Shown here piece after piece: positions 40,810 to 52,736 of a DNA stretch of 64,000 nt (position 1 is its first letter; each line of letters opens with the position of its first letter). The notes under the pieces are model-generated. The model was not told the DNA's origin, did not search any database, and saw only the letters and a program-made list of their open reading frames with translations. The stretch spans positions 124,001 through 188,000 of the forward strand of contig NZ_JAMJPJ010000002.1 in NCBI RefSeq assembly GCF_023555005.1. Direction: 5' to 3'. Made by a program: the position numbers and the translations under genes. This DNA is from Halomonas llamarensis. Lineage in GTDB: Bacteria; Pseudomonadota; Gammaproteobacteria; Pseudomonadales; Halomonadaceae.

Positions 40810-42279
40810 TCACATCAGTACGATGTCATACTGCTCTTGTGAATAGTGCTGCTCGACTTGAAAGCGAATGGTTTTATTAATAAAGGTTTCCAAATCGGCC
40901 ACCGACGCCGATTCTTCATCAAGCAACCGGTCCACTACCGGCTGAGACGCGAGCACCATGTATGTCTCAGCGCTATAAGCGCGCTCTTCACGAAGAATTT
41001 CCCGGAAAATTTCATAACACACGGTTTCTGGCGTTTTTAACGTGCCGCGGCCTGAGCAGGTAGGGCAAGCTTCACACAACGTTTGCTCTAAACTTTCACG
41101 CGTACGTTTGCGAGTCAATTGCACTAAGCCAAGCTCAGTGACGCCAGTGCATTTGGTTTTAGCGTTGTCTCGCTCCAGCGCTTTTTCCAACACCCGCAGT
41201 ACTTGGCGCTGGTGTTCAACATCTTCCATATCGATGAAATCGATAATAATAATACCGCCCAAATTGCGCAGCCGCAGCTGACGCGCAATAGCCGTGGCGG
41301 CTTCAAGGTTGGTTTTAAATATCGTCTCTTCTAGGTTGCGATGCCCCACATAGCCGCCGGTATTAACGTCAATCGTAGTCATCGCTTCGGTGGGGTCGAT
41401 CACCAAATAGCCACCGGATTTCAACTGTACTTTGCGCCCCAGCGCTTTTTGAATCTCATCCTCTACGCTATAGAGATCAAAAATTGGCCGCTCACCAGGG
41501 TAGTATTCAATCCGCTCGACGGCATTTGGCATAAATTCCTCGGCAAACTCGACGAGCTTAGCGAAGTTTTCCCGCGAGTCGATACGCACTTTTTCGATAT
41601 CATCGCGCATCACGTCGCGCAGCGTTCGCATAAATAGCGGCAAGTCGTCATAAATGACGGTTGGCGGGGTCGCAGTAATTTTACGCTCGCCAACCTTGCG
41701 CCATAAGCGCAACAGAAAATACATGTCGCTTGCAAGCTCTTCGTCACCTACGCCTTCTGCCGCTGTGCGTACAATAAAGCCACCCGTGACATCGAGCGTC
41801 TGCTGAGTCACGCCGTGCTCTAAAAGCACGCGGAGCCGGTCACGTTCGTTTTCATCCTCTATACGCTGGGAAACGCCGTGGTGGGGGGAGTCCGGCATAT
41901 ACACGAGATAGCGGGAAGGTACGGATAAATGCGTCGTCAGCCGAGCACCTTTGCTACCGATGGGATCTTTCGTAACCTGCACCACCAGTGCCTGCCCTTC
42001 GTGCAGCAATTGACCTATGGTCTGCTGGTCCTCACTTGGCGTTCCCGAGGGCATAACTTCATGGGCGTGGATAAACGCAGCGCGCTCTAAGCCAATATCG
42101 ACAAAGGCAGCCTGCATGCCAGGCAAAACGCGCACCACTTTGCCTTTGTAGATATTGCCTACGATTCCACGACGTCGAGAACGCTCAATCAACGCTTCCT
42201 GTAGCACACCGTTTTCGACCAGCGCCACGCGAGTTTCCATCGGTGTTAAATTGATGAGAACCTCACCACTCATGCCCAT
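40810..42279 (-). CDS. rng: RNase G
   Basis: Endoribonuclease of the RNase E/G family that matures the 5' end of 16S rRNA and decays some mRNAs. It has 489 residues and no long C-terminal scaffold, hence RNase G. The S1 RNA-binding domain is at about 38-125 (GNIYKGKVVRVLPGMQAAFVDIG). Catalytic Asp residues lie in IDVNTGGYVG and IIIIDFIDM, and the zinc-link cysteines are in CEACPTCSGRGT. It follows maf by 27 bases and precedes yhdP by 4. Confidence 0.96.
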   Translation of the reverse strand: MGMSGEVLINLTPMETRVALVENGVLQEALIERSRRRGIVGNIYKGKVVRVLPGMQAAFVDIGLERAAFIHAHEVMPSGTPSEDQQTIGQLLHEGQALVVQVTKDPIGSKGARLTTHLSVPSRYLVYMPDSPHHGVSQRIEDENERDRLRVLLEHGVTQQTLDVTGGFIVRTAAEGVGDEELASDMYFLLRLWRKVGERKITATPPTVIYDDLPLFMRTLRDVMRDDIEKVRIDSRENFAKLVEFAEEFMPNAVERIEYYPGERPIFDLYSVEDEIQKALGRKVQLKSGGYLVIDPTEAMTTIDVNTGGYVGHRNLEETIFKTNLEAATAIARQLRLRNLGGIIIIDFIDMEDVEHQRQVLRVLEKALERDNAKTKCTGVTELGLVQLTRKRTRESLEQTLCEACPTCSGRGTLKTPETVCYEIFREILREERAYSAETYMVLASQPVVDRLLDEESASVADLETFINKTIRFQVEQHYSQEQYDIVLM

Positions 42280-42306
42280 TTCCTTATCGATTTGTACGAG
42301 GATGCT

Positions 42307-42900
42307 TTACGTAAGTTTTCCGCCCCACAGCGCGACACCTTGCTGACGCAAAAGCGCTGCGGTTTCATACAAGGGCAACCCAACAACAGCGGAATAGCTT
42401 CCTTGAAGGGAGGCAACAAATACCGCGGCAAGCCCCTGGATCGCATAACCCCCAGCCTTATCTAACGGCTCACCGGTATGCCAATATGCCGTCATTTCCA
42501 CATCACTTAGTGTGCGAAAGGTGACGCGAGTTTCAACACAGCGGACCAAAACACCATGCGAGCCACTCACGGCCACCCCTGTGAGCACTTGATGCGTCCG
42601 CCCGGATAACGCCTTGAGCATGCTGGTCGCATGGTGCTGATCAGTCGGCTTGCCCAAAATCTCATCGTCTAATACCACGGCCGTATCGGAACCTAATGTT
42701 GGCAGCGATGTTACGGGCGCAGCTGCCAAGGCTTTTTCACGTGCCAAGCGCACAACGTAGTCTCGCGCTGATTCGGCCGCGTAAGGTGTTTCGTCAATAT
42801 CACATGGGTGAACTTCTACGCTGACGCCAATCGATGCAAGCAAATCCCGCCGACGCGGTGAGGCCGACGCCAAGCACAACTGTGGCGATACTTTTTTCAT
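42307..42900 (-). CDS. maf: Maf-family nucleoside triphosphate pyrophosphatase (YhdE type)
   Basis: House-cleaning pyrophosphatase; the YhdE branch in E. coli prefers dTTP and UTP. It has 197 residues with the Maf start LCLASASPRRRDLL (Ser-x-Ser-Pro-Arg-Arg), the GSDTAVVLDDEILGKP core with catalytic Asp, and GYAIQGLAAVFV near the C-terminus. It lies between mreD and rng, the standard place of yhdE. The ATG at 42900 is 85 bases after the mreD stop. Confidence 0.94.
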   Translation of the reverse strand: MKKVSPQLCLASASPRRRDLLASIGVSVEVHPCDIDETPYAAESARDYVVRLAREKALAAAPVTSLPTLGSDTAVVLDDEILGKPTDQHHATSMLKALSGRTHQVLTGVAVSGSHGVLVRCVETRVTFRTLSDVEMTAYWHTGEPLDKAGGYAIQGLAAVFVASLQGSYSAVVGLPLYETAALLRQQGVALWGGKLT

Positions 42901-42985
42901 ATCGCACTGCCTTCATAAGGCTTTATCACAGACGTTCGTTTGTGTGGTTGAGCGCCAAATGCGGCGCAACTGAGTGATACACGCA

Positions 42986-43474
42986 CTATGAACCTGCTAA
43001 GCGCTTTTCCAGCGCGTAAAACATCGTGGCCAGCCACGGCCATAGCAGCGCGCTGATCAACGAAGGAATTAAGAACGCCAAATGAATGGAAAAATCCCCC
43101 CAAAAGGTGCGCACCCACTGTTCCAATAATTGCACAATCCCGAGTAGCACCAACACGATAACGGCCTGCTGAACCAACGAATACGCGCGAAAACGCGGAT
43201 ACACTAAGGCACATAAAAACGCCAATAAAGAAAGCGTCATCGCATTTTGCCCCAATGGAACGCCCTCAAGCAGATCAAGGAGCAAACCGAGCACAAAACC
43301 ATGCAGTACGCCGACGCGATCAGGTACACGCATACACCAGTAGATCAGCATTAACCCCAACCAATCAGGGCGATAGACCTGCCAACCTTCTGCCAGAGGC
43401 ATTGCCTGTAGACACAAGGCAAACAAAAGGGTCAGCCACACCACCAATAGCGGCACAAAAGGTGCACGAGCCAT
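42986..43474 (-). CDS. mreD: MreD, rod-shape determining membrane protein
   Basis: Integral membrane protein of the elongasome that joins MreB and MreC to the Rod complex. The ATG at 43474 overlaps the mreC stop by one base (TGATG) and gives 162 residues with about five hydrophobic helices; the longer open frame from 43582 runs inside mreC and is unlike the family. The PDWLGLMLIYWCMRVPDRVGV-type segment (about residues 34-54) is typical. Confidence 0.94.
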   Translation of the reverse strand: MARAPFVPLLVVWLTLLFALCLQAMPLAEGWQVYRPDWLGLMLIYWCMRVPDRVGVLHGFVLGLLLDLLEGVPLGQNAMTLSLLAFLCALVYPRFRAYSLVQQAVIVLVLLGIVQLLEQWVRTFWGDFSIHLAFLIPSLISALLWPWLATMFYALEKRLAGS

Positions 43475-44430
43475 CAGAGAGCTCCCCTTACTTGCTTTAA
43501 GGACGAAGAGGCTTGGAGGGTCACTGTTAGCTCCTCTACACATTGCAAGGCGCTGGAGGAAAGACCAAAGCTTTCGTCCCACACGCTTTCATTGACGTCT
43601 TCGCGCGGAGGAGGGAAAAGCAACAAAAAGTGGCGTGAACGTTGTAATCTCGCCAGCGGCTCTGCGCTCACCTGGGCAAAAGGCTCGCCCGGGTCGTGCA
43701 CAACCTCAGTAACCTGCGCGACTGGGTACCCTGACGGAAAACGCCCGGCAAGGCCTGAAGTCATCAACAAGTCTCCCTCACGAATGTTCGCCGTATCGGG
43801 TACATGTAGCACGTTAAGACTTTGATAATTTCCGGCGCCTTGCGCGATAAAACGTAAGCCGTTGCGATTAACTTGTACGGGTAAAGAGTGGCTCGCATCC
43901 GCCACCAAGAGCACACGGCTTGAATAAGCCGAAACCGCGGTAATTTGTCCGACAAGGCCGAACGCATCAATCACCGGCTGACCCACGTAGGCACCGTTGC
44001 GATGACCGCGATCCACTACCATCTGGTGGCTGAACGGGTCGTTATCGAGCGAGAGCAGCTCGGCACTAATAAACGGCACATCGCGCCGGGCAGCGGCATT
44101 GAGAAGCTCACGCAATTCGGCGTTTTCCGCTCTTAAACTGAAGATGCGCTGCCCGCGGTGCGAGAGCATTAGAATTTGCTCACGCAGACGCTGGTTTTCA
44201 TCTACCAAGGCCTGCTGGTCAGAAAGCGCAACGGTCCCCCAACTCAGTAAGTCGCTGGGCCAACTTACCACCCATTGAATGGGCGCCACCACCATTGAGA
44301 GATTCGCACGCACCTCCTCCATGCGGGTAAAGCGCTGGTCGGCAAACATTAACATGCTTGCCGCCACCGCACAGAAAAAAAGGCGATACCCAGGCAACGG
44401 ACCGTGCGAAAACAGCGGTTTAATAGGCAA
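43474..44430 (-). CDS. mreC: MreC, rod-shape determining protein
   Basis: Bitopic elongasome protein that activates the PBP2-RodA synthase. It has 318 residues: a cytoplasmic start, one helix (about 14-31), a periplasmic heptad-rich coiled coil (about 70-115; LVDENQRLREQIL, LRAENAELREL), then the two-domain beta-barrel part (about 120-275). A Ser-rich tail of about 40 residues follows. It lies 24 bases after mreB. Confidence 0.95.
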   Translation of the reverse strand: MPIKPLFSHGPLPGYRLFFCAVAASMLMFADQRFTRMEEVRANLSMVVAPIQWVVSWPSDLLSWGTVALSDQQALVDENQRLREQILMLSHRGQRIFSLRAENAELRELLNAAARRDVPFISAELLSLDNDPFSHQMVVDRGHRNGAYVGQPVIDAFGLVGQITAVSAYSSRVLLVADASHSLPVQVNRNGLRFIAQGAGNYQSLNVLHVPDTANIREGDLLMTSGLAGRFPSGYPVAQVTEVVHDPGEPFAQVSAEPLARLQRSRHFLLLFPPPREDVNESVWDESFGLSSSALQCVEELTVTLQASSSLKQVRGAL

Positions 44431-44454
44431 TACCCCGCAAATTAACCGCTGACG

Positions 44455-45504
<1,050 letters not shown>

Positions 45505-45683
45505 CTAGTGCAGACCGGGAACCCTGTGCGGGTGCAAACGGTATCACCGCAACCCCTTGGCAGCAAGCACGAGTCGCGCTTAACACTGCCCGCACAAGCC
45601 AAGATATGGTACCTTTTGGGACTATTTACGTTCACCGCGCAGGCTGATGCCCGCGCACTTTTCATTTTAGAGGATTTTCGATC

Positions 45684-45971
45684 ATGGTGCTTGAACAGAC
45701 CCATGTGCGTAGAGCCGCCCATTTAGCCCGGCTCGCCATTAGCGATGACCAGGCCAGCCGCTTTGTCGATGACTTAAGCCAAATTCTTGACATGGTTGAT
45801 CAGCTTCAACGTGTCGATACTGACGGTGTTGCGCCTCTTGCACACCCGCTTGATGCCACTCAGCGGTTACGCGCGGATGAAGTCACCGAAACCAATCAGC
45901 GCGATGCGTTCCAACGCTGCGCCCCGGCGGTTGAAGACGGCCTCTACTTAGTGCCTCGCGTCGTCGAGTAA
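45684..45971 (+). CDS. gatC: GatC, small subunit of the tRNA amidotransferase
   Basis: Small stabilising subunit of GatCAB, which converts misacylated Glu-tRNA(Gln) and/or Asp-tRNA(Asn). It has 95 residues with the HVRRAAHLARLAISDDQA start and the LRADEVTE segment typical of GatC. The ATG at 45684 follows AGAGGA. gatA begins 74 bases later. Confidence 0.95.
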   Translation: MVLEQTHVRRAAHLARLAISDDQASRFVDDLSQILDMVDQLQRVDTDGVAPLAHPLDATQRLRADEVTETNQRDAFQRCAPAVEDGLYLVPRVVE

Positions 45972-46045
45972 AAAGCAGCTGAGTAACCCTGCCCACATTT
46001 CGTCTTTTGACTTTTTACTCATCACCCGAACGGAGCTTCCGGGTC

Positions 46046-47506
46046 ATGCATGACAAAACGCTAACGCAACTCGCCGCCGCACTACAAAATGGCGAGCTCT
46101 CTAGCCGAGAGTTAACGGCTCACTATCTTCAGCGCATTGAAAAGGTTGGTGCAACGCTCAATAGCTTTATCAGCGTGACCACCGAGCAAGCGTTGTCCCA
46201 AGCCGATGCGGCTGATGAAGCACGTGCTAACGGGAAAACCAGCCTGCTAAACGGGATTCCCCTCGCACTAAAGGATATTTTCTGCACTCAAGGGGTAAAG
46301 ACCAGCTGCGGCTCCAAAATGCTGGATAATTTCGTCGCCCCGTATAACGCTACCGTGGTGGAAAAACTCAACGAAGCCGGCGGTATTACGTTAGGTAAAA
46401 CCAACATGGACGAGTTCGCGATGGGCTCTTCCAACGAAAACAGCCACTACGGCCCGGTGAAAAACCCCTGGGATCTCAGCGCGGTACCCGGTGGTAGCTC
46501 AGGTGGCAGTGCCGCTGCCGTCGCGGCGGGCTTAACGCCTGCCGCATTCGGCACCGACACCGGCGGCTCAATCCGCCAACCGGCCTCTTTTTGCGGCATT
46601 ACAGGGCTAAAGCCGACGTATGGGCGTGTCTCGCGCTTCGGCATTATCGCCTATGCCTCGAGCCTTGATCAGGCTGGTCCCATGGCACGCACCGCCGAAG
46701 ATTGCGCCCACCTACTCAACGTGATCGCCGGACATGATGCGCGCGACTCCACCAGTGTCGCGCGCGCGGTCCCTGATTACGCGGAAGCGCTCAATGCGCC
46801 GCTCTCAGGCCTTAAGATCGGCCTGCCTGTCGAATATTTCGGCGATGGCCTTGCCCCCAACGTAGAAAAAGCCGTCCGCGAGGCAGTCAAGGTATATGAA
46901 TCGCTAGGCGCGAGCGTGCGCGACGTTAGCCTGCCACATACCCACTACGCGATCCCAGCTTACTACGTCATTGCCCCCGCCGAGGCTTCCTCGAACCTTT
47001 CTCGCTATGACGGTGTTCGCTTTGGCCACCGCTGTGAAAACCCAGAGGACTTGATCGATCTTTACAAGCGCTCGCGTGACGAAGGCTTTGGCGACGAGGT
47101 CAAGCGCCGCATTTTGATCGGCACTCACACGCTTTCCGAAGGTTTCTTCGATGCTTACTACAAGAAAGCGCAGCAAGTGCGCCGCTTGATTCGTCAGGAT
47201 TTCCTTACCGCCTTTGAAGACGTGGATGTGCTCATGGGCCCTGCCTCGCCGACACCCGCCTTTGACCTCGGCGCCAAGAAGGACCCGGTTTCGATGTACC
47301 TGCAGGATATTTACACCATCGCGGTTAACCTTGCGGGCATTCCAGGTATTAGCGTTCCCGCTGGCTTTGTCGGCGATCGCCCGGTAGGTCTTCAGATCCT
47401 CGGCACTCACTTCGCCGAGGCACAGCTTTTAAACGTAGCGCACCAATTCCAGCAAGCCACCGATTGGCACCAAAAACGCCCCGCTTTCGCTGAGGAGACT
47501 GCTTAA
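46046..47506 (+). CDS. gatA: GatA, amidase subunit of the tRNA amidotransferase
   Basis: Amidase-signature enzyme that releases ammonia from glutamine for transfer to tRNA-bound Glu or Asp. The ATG at 46046, with CGGAG upstream, gives 486 residues; the frame is open 13 codons earlier. The Ser-cisSer-Lys triad is present: Lys in LALKDIFC (about residue 77), Ser in [11 protein letters not shown] (about 152) and Ser in [11 protein letters not shown] (about 176). The stop overlaps the gatB start by one base. Confidence 0.97.
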   Translation: MHDKTLTQLAAALQNGELSSRELTAHYLQRIEKVGATLNSFISVTTEQALSQADAADEARANGKTSLLNGIPLALKDIFCTQGVKTSCGSKMLDNFVAPYNATVVEKLNEAGGITLGKTNMDEFAMGSSNENSHYGPVKNPWDLSAVPGGSSGGSAAAVAAGLTPAAFGTDTGGSIRQPASFCGITGLKPTYGRVSRFGIIAYASSLDQAGPMARTAEDCAHLLNVIAGHDARDSTSVARAVPDYAEALNAPLSGLKIGLPVEYFGDGLAPNVEKAVREAVKVYESLGASVRDVSLPHTHYAIPAYYVIAPAEASSNLSRYDGVRFGHRCENPEDLIDLYKRSRDEGFGDEVKRRILIGTHTLSEGFFDAYYKKAQQVRRLIRQDFLTAFEDVDVLMGPASPTPAFDLGAKKDPVSMYLQDIYTIAVNLAGIPGISVPAGFVGDRPVGLQILGTHFAEAQLLNVAHQFQQATDWHQKRPAFAEETA

Positions 47507-48960
47507 TGCAATGGGAAACCGTGATCGGGCTGGAAGTCCACGTTCAGCTTGCCACCAAATCGAAAATTTTCTCTGGCGCTTCCACTGCCTTTGGCGCCGA
47601 GCCCAATAGCCAAGCCTGTGCTGTTGACCTTGGCCTACCCGGCGTCCTACCCGTTTTGAACGAACAAGCGGTGGCCATGGCCGTGCAATTTGGCCTGGCG
47701 GTGCACGCTGAGATCCCTGACGTATCAGTATTTGACCGTAAAAACTACTTCTACCCCGACCTACCCAAAGGCTACCAGACCAGCCAGATGTATCACCCGA
47801 TTGTCGGGCCGGGCGAGGTAGAAATAACCTTGGATGACGACACCATCCAGCGCGTGCGCATTCACCACGCGCATTTAGAAGAAGATGCGGGGAAATCGTT
47901 GCACGAAGATTTTCACGGCATGACCGGCATTGATTTAAACCGCGCTGGCACGCCGCTTTTGGAGATCGTCTCCGAACCGGATATGCGCTCAGCCAAAGAG
48001 GCTGCGGCTTACCTTAAAGCTATCCACTCGATCGTGACCTATTTGGGTATTTCCGACGGTAATATGGCCGAAGGCTCCATGCGTTGTGACGTCAACGTCT
48101 CAGTGCGGCCCGTTGGTCAGGAAGCGTTCGGTACTCGCGCCGAGATCAAAAACGTCAACTCTTTCCGCTTTGTCGAGCGCGCTATTGCCTTTGAAGTCGA
48201 CCGCCAGATAGAACTGATCGAAGACGGTGGCAAGGTCGTGCAAGAAACACGGCTCTTTGATCCCGAACGCGATGAAACCCGCAGCATGCGCACCAAAGAG
48301 GAAGCCAACGACTACCGCTACTTCCCCTGTCCGGATTTGCTACCGGTGGTGCTCGACCAAGCCTACGTCGACCACCTGCGTGAGGCACTACCGGAGCTAC
48401 CCGCCGATAAGCGAGAGCGCTTCCAGACGGAACTTGGGCTTTCCGCGTACGATGCCAACGTGCTATCCGCTAGCCGCTCGATGGCTGAATTCTTTGAAGA
48501 AGTCAAAGGGGTCTGCGGCGATGCCAAGCAGGCAGCCAACTGGGTACAAGGCGAGTTTTCCGGCGCCCTAAACCGTGAAAACCTCAGCATCGAACAGAGC
48601 CCAATCAATGCCCGCCAGCTCGGCGAGCTTATTAGTCGCGTCATCGACGACACCATCAACGGTAAGGCCGCCAAAGAAGTTTTCCAGGCGCTATGGAATC
48701 ATCAAGGCAAAAACGCCGATGAGGTGATCGAGGCCAAAGGCTTAAAACAGGTGACCGACACCGGCGCAATCGAAGCGATGATCAATGAGGTTATTGCCGA
48801 TAGCCCCGCACAGGTCGCGCAATACTGCGACGCCGAGCCCGAAAAACGCGGCAAGATGATCGGCTACTTCGTTGGCCAAGTGATGAAAGCCTCCCGCGGC
48901 ACCGCCAATCCGCAGCAGGTCAATAAGCTACTGAAAGAGAAACTCGACGCTAAGCTCTAA
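47506..48960 (+). CDS. gatB: GatB, tRNA-binding kinase subunit of the amidotransferase
   Basis: Activates the tRNA-bound carboxylate with ATP and transfers ammonia from GatA. It has 484 residues: a catalytic cradle domain starting [13 protein letters not shown] with [14 protein letters not shown] and EDAGKS, then a helical domain and a C-terminal YqeY-like tail (about 410-484) for tRNA binding. It is coupled to gatA by a TAATG overlap. A GC-rich hairpin follows at 48983-49008. Confidence 0.97.
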   Translation: MQWETVIGLEVHVQLATKSKIFSGASTAFGAEPNSQACAVDLGLPGVLPVLNEQAVAMAVQFGLAVHAEIPDVSVFDRKNYFYPDLPKGYQTSQMYHPIVGPGEVEITLDDDTIQRVRIHHAHLEEDAGKSLHEDFHGMTGIDLNRAGTPLLEIVSEPDMRSAKEAAAYLKAIHSIVTYLGISDGNMAEGSMRCDVNVSVRPVGQEAFGTRAEIKNVNSFRFVERAIAFEVDRQIELIEDGGKVVQETRLFDPERDETRSMRTKEEANDYRYFPCPDLLPVVLDQAYVDHLREALPELPADKRERFQTELGLSAYDANVLSASRSMAEFFEEVKGVCGDAKQAANWVQGEFSGALNRENLSIEQSPINARQLGELISRVIDDTINGKAAKEVFQALWNHQGKNADEVIEAKGLKQVTDTGAIEAMINEVIADSPAQVAQYCDAEPEKRGKMIGYFVGQVMKASRGTANPQQVNKLLKEKLDAKL

Positions 48961-48982
48961 TGCGCTTGAGCGTTACCTGACG

Positions 48983-49008
48983 CCCCCGCCGCGTTTCGCG
49001 AGCGGGGG
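48983..49008. terminator. GC-rich hairpin between convergent gatB and sixA
   Basis: CCCCCGC-CGCG with CGCG-A-GCGGGGG forms an eleven-pair stem with one bulged A and a TTT loop. It is followed on the plus strand by GG and then only a mixed T-rich stretch, so it may be a terminator of moderate strength for gatCAB or a bidirectional barrier. Confidence 0.55.
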
Positions 49009-49040
49009 GGTTGCATTAGCCTTTCTCATCCGCTTAACCT

Positions 49041-49523
49041 TCACCCCACCACCTGCCGGGGTTCTGTAAAGCGGGTTAGCCGCGCGCAGCCGCCAGCCCA
49101 GACGTCGGCTTCCAGCTCGGCGATGGCGGCGGTGGGAAAGCCAACACCACGATCCGTGCGACCCTCTACCAAAAGCCCGGCAAGTGCAGCCACCAACGGC
49201 ATATGGCTAACAAGTAAGATATCGCCTTCTTGCTCTACCAGCCAATCGCACACGGCCTGTGGCGAATCCTCCGGGGCAATGCCGGGATAAGTTTCCACAC
49301 TAACGTCAAGCGCTTTGGCCACGGTGCTGGCGGTTTGCTGAGCTCGTGCAAAGGGGCTTGCAACCACCTTTAGCGCCCCTAGCTGGCCACGGTTTTGGCG
49401 GCTGGCAAGCCAGCTTGCCATAATGGTAGCCTCTTGCTCGCCTTGTGAGGTCAAACGCCGCGCGCTGTCCGGCGAGCCTGGTGACGCCTCGCCGTGGCGC
49501 ATGATGAACAGGCTACTGGCCAT
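49041..49523 (-). CDS. sixA: SixA, phosphohistidine phosphatase
   Basis: Histidine phosphatase family protein of 160 residues with the RHGEA catalytic motif (His in FIMRHGEA, about residue 9) and a second His in [11 protein letters not shown]. In E. coli SixA acts on phosphohistidines; in recent work it is tied to the nitrogen PTS carrier NPr. The ATG at 49523 has GGAGG upstream and lies inside the last codons of gpsA, an 11-base overlap. Confidence 0.9.
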   Translation of the reverse strand: MASSLFIMRHGEASPGSPDSARRLTSQGEQEATIMASWLASRQNRGQLGALKVVASPFARAQQTASTVAKALDVSVETYPGIAPEDSPQAVCDWLVEQEGDILLVSHMPLVAALAGLLVEGRTDRGVGFPTAAIAELEADVWAGGCARLTRFTEPRQVVG

Positions 49524-50583
49524 GCCAACCTCCGGTTTCGCGGTGAGCTTGCTGTACAGCTTCGCGAGGCAGAACAAATTCCACGTCGCTGCTTTGTTCC
49601 CCCATCATCAGCATGCGCGCCATGTCTTTTGCCGGCACACCGTCAAAAAGCACGTGGTAAAGCCCTTCGGCCAGCGGCATATAAACGCCAATATCAGCAG
49701 CCTTGGCGCACACCAGCTTCACCGTGTTCACGCCCTCAGCCACTTGGCCTAGGGCATCGACAGCCTCTTCCAGCGTGCGCCCTTCGCCCATGGCGAAGCC
49801 GACGCGGTAGTTGCGAGAAAGATTCGACGAGCAGGTGACGATTAAATCGCCCACCCCCGCCAAGCCAAGAAACGTCATCGGATTGGCGCCATGGGCAACG
49901 GCGAAACGGCTCATTTCCGCCAAGGCCCGGGTCATCAGCATGCTACGCGTGTTTTCGCCCATGCCTAGCGCGGCGGCCATGCCCGCCGCAATGGCGTAAA
50001 TATTTTTTAGTGCCCCGCCAAGCTCGACGCCGTGGCGATCATCGCTGGCATATACGCGAAAATAGCGACACCCCAGCGCCTGTTGAACGCGAGTACGGGT
50101 AAGCGCATCGGCACTCGCCACCACGGTTGCGGTAAGCTGCTTATCGGCAATTTCCGAAGCCAAGTTGGGCCCAGCAATCACGCCAATGTGTGAAGAGCCG
50201 GTTTCTTGCGCCAGCACGTCGCTCATTAGCATAAAGCTTTCCTGCTCAATGCCCTTGGTGGTACTCACCAGTATCTGTTCTGAAGTGAGCCATGGTTTGG
50301 CTGCCTGGACGACGCTGCGAAATGCTTTGGAGGGGATGGCAATAAGCACCAACTCCGCTTCTTTCAACACCTCAGCCATGTCGGTGGCGGCCTTCACCGC
50401 CGAGTTAATGGCGTAGTTAGGCAGGTAGCGACCGTTACGATGCTCGCGGTTGATCTGTTCCACCAGTGCCCCATCACGCATCCACTGGCGCACTTTTGCG
50501 CCGTTATCTGCGGCAATACTTGCTAGCGCCGTCCCGAAGCTGCCGCCACCCAGCACCGCCACTTTTATCTGTTGTTCTGCCAT
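49513..50583 (-). CDS. gpsA: GpsA, NAD(P)-dependent glycerol-3-phosphate dehydrogenase
   Basis: Reduces dihydroxyacetone phosphate to sn-glycerol 3-phosphate for phospholipid synthesis. It has the nucleotide loop [14 protein letters not shown] near residue 12, [13 protein letters not shown], and the catalytic Lys in [13 protein letters not shown]. The ATG at 50583 gives 356 residues, about 20 longer than many homologues at the C-terminus; a TTG six codons earlier is less likely. It lies downstream of the htpG terminator, so it should have its own promoter. Confidence 0.95.
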   Translation of the reverse strand: MAEQQIKVAVLGGGSFGTALASIAADNGAKVRQWMRDGALVEQINREHRNGRYLPNYAINSAVKAATDMAEVLKEAELVLIAIPSKAFRSVVQAAKPWLTSEQILVSTTKGIEQESFMLMSDVLAQETGSSHIGVIAGPNLASEIADKQLTATVVASADALTRTRVQQALGCRYFRVYASDDRHGVELGGALKNIYAIAAGMAAALGMGENTRSMLMTRALAEMSRFAVAHGANPMTFLGLAGVGDLIVTCSSNLSRNYRVGFAMGEGRTLEEAVDALGQVAEGVNTVKLVCAKAADIGVYMPLAEGLYHVLFDGVPAKDMARMLMMGEQSSDVEFVLPREAVQQAHRETGGWHGQ

Positions 50584-50645
50584 AAAAATGCCCTGACTCA
50601 AGCCGTGTATTGGTGTGTTGCTATTTCGCTGACTGCTACTTTACC

Positions 50646-50681
50646 AAAACAAACGGCCCGCCAGGATAACCTGACGGGCCG
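50646..50681 (-). terminator. Rho-independent terminator of htpG
   Basis: On the minus strand CGGCCCG-T-CAGG and CCTG-G-CGGGCCG pair around a four-base loop with one mismatch, followed by TTTGTTTT. It lies 20 bases after the htpG stop. Confidence 0.8.
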
Positions 50682-50700
50682 GATCGGACAGCCAGCGTGC

Positions 50701-52605
50701 TTATGCCGTCAAAACACTATTTAGGCGCTTAACGTACGCCGCTGGGTCATCCAGGTGTCCACCTTCGGCGATAATCGCCTGATCCAGCAAGATATGGGCG
50801 AGTTCATTAAAGGAATCGCCGTCCGCGTTCTCTAAGCGCGATACCAGCGCGTGCTCGGGGTTAAGCTCTAAAATCGGCTTCACTTCGGGCAGCGGCTGAC
50901 CGGCGGCTTCCATGATACGGCGCATCTGAAAGCCCATCTCGTGCTCGGGAAGCACAACGCAAGCGGGCGAATCGGTCAGGCGGTGCGTCACCTTCACTTC
51001 TTGAACGCCATCACCGAGCGCTTCTTGCACGCGCTTAACGAGGTCTTCTTTCGCTTTGGCGGTCTCTTCTTGGGCTTTCTTTTCCTCTTCGTCTTCCACA
51101 TCGCCCAAGTCAAGCTCACCCTTGGCGACATCGGCCAATGCCTTGCCGTCGAACTCGGTAAGATGATTCATCAACCACTCATCGACGCGATCATTGAGCA
51201 GCAGCACCTCAATGCCTTTCTTGCGGAAAATCTCCAGATGCGGGCTGTTTTTCGCCGCATTGAAGCTCTCAGCAACGATGTAGTAAATCTTCTGCTGACC
51301 TTCTTTCATGCGCTCGACATACTCGGCCAGCGACTGGTCTTGGGTCGTGCTGTCAGTGTGGGTCGTCGAAAAGCGCAGAAGCCCGGCGATTTTCTCGCGG
51401 TTTGCAACGTCTTCACCTGGGCCTTCTTTCAGCACACTGCCGAAGTTGTTCCAGAAAGTCTGGTACTGCTCATTATCCTTGGCGAGCTTTTTGAGCATAT
51501 CCAGCGCGCGCTTGGTGAGCGCAGACTTGATCTTGTCGACTTTCGGGTCCTGCTGCAAAATCTCGCGTGAAACGTTAAGCGACAGGTCACGCGTATCCAG
51601 CACGCCCTTAATAAAACGCAAATAAAGCGGCAAGAACTGTTCTGCGTCATCCATGATGAAAACGCGCTGAACATAGAGTTTTACCCCACGCGACCCATCA
51701 CGCTCATAAAGGTCAAACGGTGCACGGCTCGGCACATAAAGAAGGCTCGTATACTCCAGCTTGCCTTCTACCTTGTTGTGGCTCCACGTCAGCGGGTCGG
51801 AGAAATCATGGGCAACGTGCTTGTAGAACGCCTTATACTCGTCGTCGGAAATCTCGCTTTTAGGGCGCACCCAAAGCGCTGTGGCTTCGTTGACAGTCTC
51901 CCAGGTCGTGACTTCGCTTCCCTCGATCTCGTTGCCCTCGTCATCCTTGGCGGTCTCGGTCTTGGGCATGCGTACCGGCACTTCGATGTGATCAGAGTAC
52001 TTGCGTACGAGGTTTTGCAGACGGAAATTGTCAGCGAACTCTTGAGCATCCGCTTTTAGGTGCAGGACAATTTCCGTGCCGTGCATATCACGCTCGATAT
52101 CGGCAACGGTAAACTCGCCTTCGCCCTTAGAGTGCCACTCTACACCGGCATCGGCGGCGGTACCGGCCTTGCGGGTACGCACCGTCACTTCGTCAGCGAC
52201 GATAAAGCCAGAATAAAAGCCAACGCCAAACTGGCCGATCAACTTGGCGTCTTTTTGCTGCTCGCCGGAAAGTTGATTAAGAAACTCTGCCGTGCCACTG
52301 CGCGCAATCGTCCCTAAGTTGGCGATCACATCGTCACGGTCCATGCCGATACCGTTGTCGCGTACGGTTACCGTGCCCGCTTTTGTATCGTGCTCAATCT
52401 CGATGCGAAGCTCGCTGTCGCCTTCATATAGCGCATCATTATCGAGTGCGGCATAACGTAGCTTATCGCAAGCATCAGCGCCGTTAGAGATCAGCTCGCG
52501 CAGAAAAATTTCCCGGTTGGAGTACAGCGAGTTGATCATCAAATTAAGAAGCTGCTTCACTTCCGTTTGAAAACCTAGCGTTTCTTCGTGGGTCGCGGTG
52601 GTCAT
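50701..52605 (-). CDS. htpG: HtpG, Hsp90 chaperone
   Basis: ATP-dependent chaperone. From the ATG at 52605 it has 634 residues with the GHKL ATPase N-domain ([22 protein letters not shown], about 28-50; [17 protein letters not shown]), a middle domain and a C-terminal dimer domain. The long charged linker of eukaryotic Hsp90 is absent. A TTG five codons upstream is in frame. A heat-shock promoter match at 52709-52736 and a terminator after the gene suggest a single-gene heat-shock unit. Confidence 0.97.
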   Translation of the reverse strand: MTTATHEETLGFQTEVKQLLNLMINSLYSNREIFLRELISNGADACDKLRYAALDNDALYEGDSELRIEIEHDTKAGTVTVRDNGIGMDRDDVIANLGTIARSGTAEFLNQLSGEQQKDAKLIGQFGVGFYSGFIVADEVTVRTRKAGTAADAGVEWHSKGEGEFTVADIERDMHGTEIVLHLKADAQEFADNFRLQNLVRKYSDHIEVPVRMPKTETAKDDEGNEIEGSEVTTWETVNEATALWVRPKSEISDDEYKAFYKHVAHDFSDPLTWSHNKVEGKLEYTSLLYVPSRAPFDLYERDGSRGVKLYVQRVFIMDDAEQFLPLYLRFIKGVLDTRDLSLNVSREILQQDPKVDKIKSALTKRALDMLKKLAKDNEQYQTFWNNFGSVLKEGPGEDVANREKIAGLLRFSTTHTDSTTQDQSLAEYVERMKEGQQKIYYIVAESFNAAKNSPHLEIFRKKGIEVLLLNDRVDEWLMNHLTEFDGKALADVAKGELDLGDVEDEEEKKAQEETAKAKEDLVKRVQEALGDGVQEVKVTHRLTDSPACVVLPEHEMGFQMRRIMEAAGQPLPEVKPILELNPEHALVSRLENADGDSFNELAHILLDQAIIAEGGHLDDPAAYVKRLNSVLTA

Positions 52606-52708
52606 TTTCTTAGCCCTCAACGGTTAAATGGAGTGTTAAATGGGTGTTTCACATGCGACGAGTAAAAGCGGGGCCTCACGCGCCGCTAAATGGGTTAAGT
52701 GAAAGCCA

Positions 52709-52736
52709 ATATGGGGCTAAGTCAGCGCTTTTCAAG
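52709..52736 (-). promoter_or_regulatory. Sigma-32 (heat shock) promoter of htpG
   Basis: On the minus strand CTTGAAA (52730-52736), 13 bases, then CCCCATAT (52709-52716) match the RpoH consensus CTTGAAA-N(11-16)-CCCCATNT without a mismatch. The predicted start near 52700 gives a leader of about 95 bases. The rest of the 316-base gap between htpG and slt (52606-52921) holds no other gene or clear promoter. Confidence 0.85.

Noticed and set aside
42897-43214. Open frame inside mreD on the same strand
   Set aside because: It overlaps mreD in another frame and resembles no known protein.
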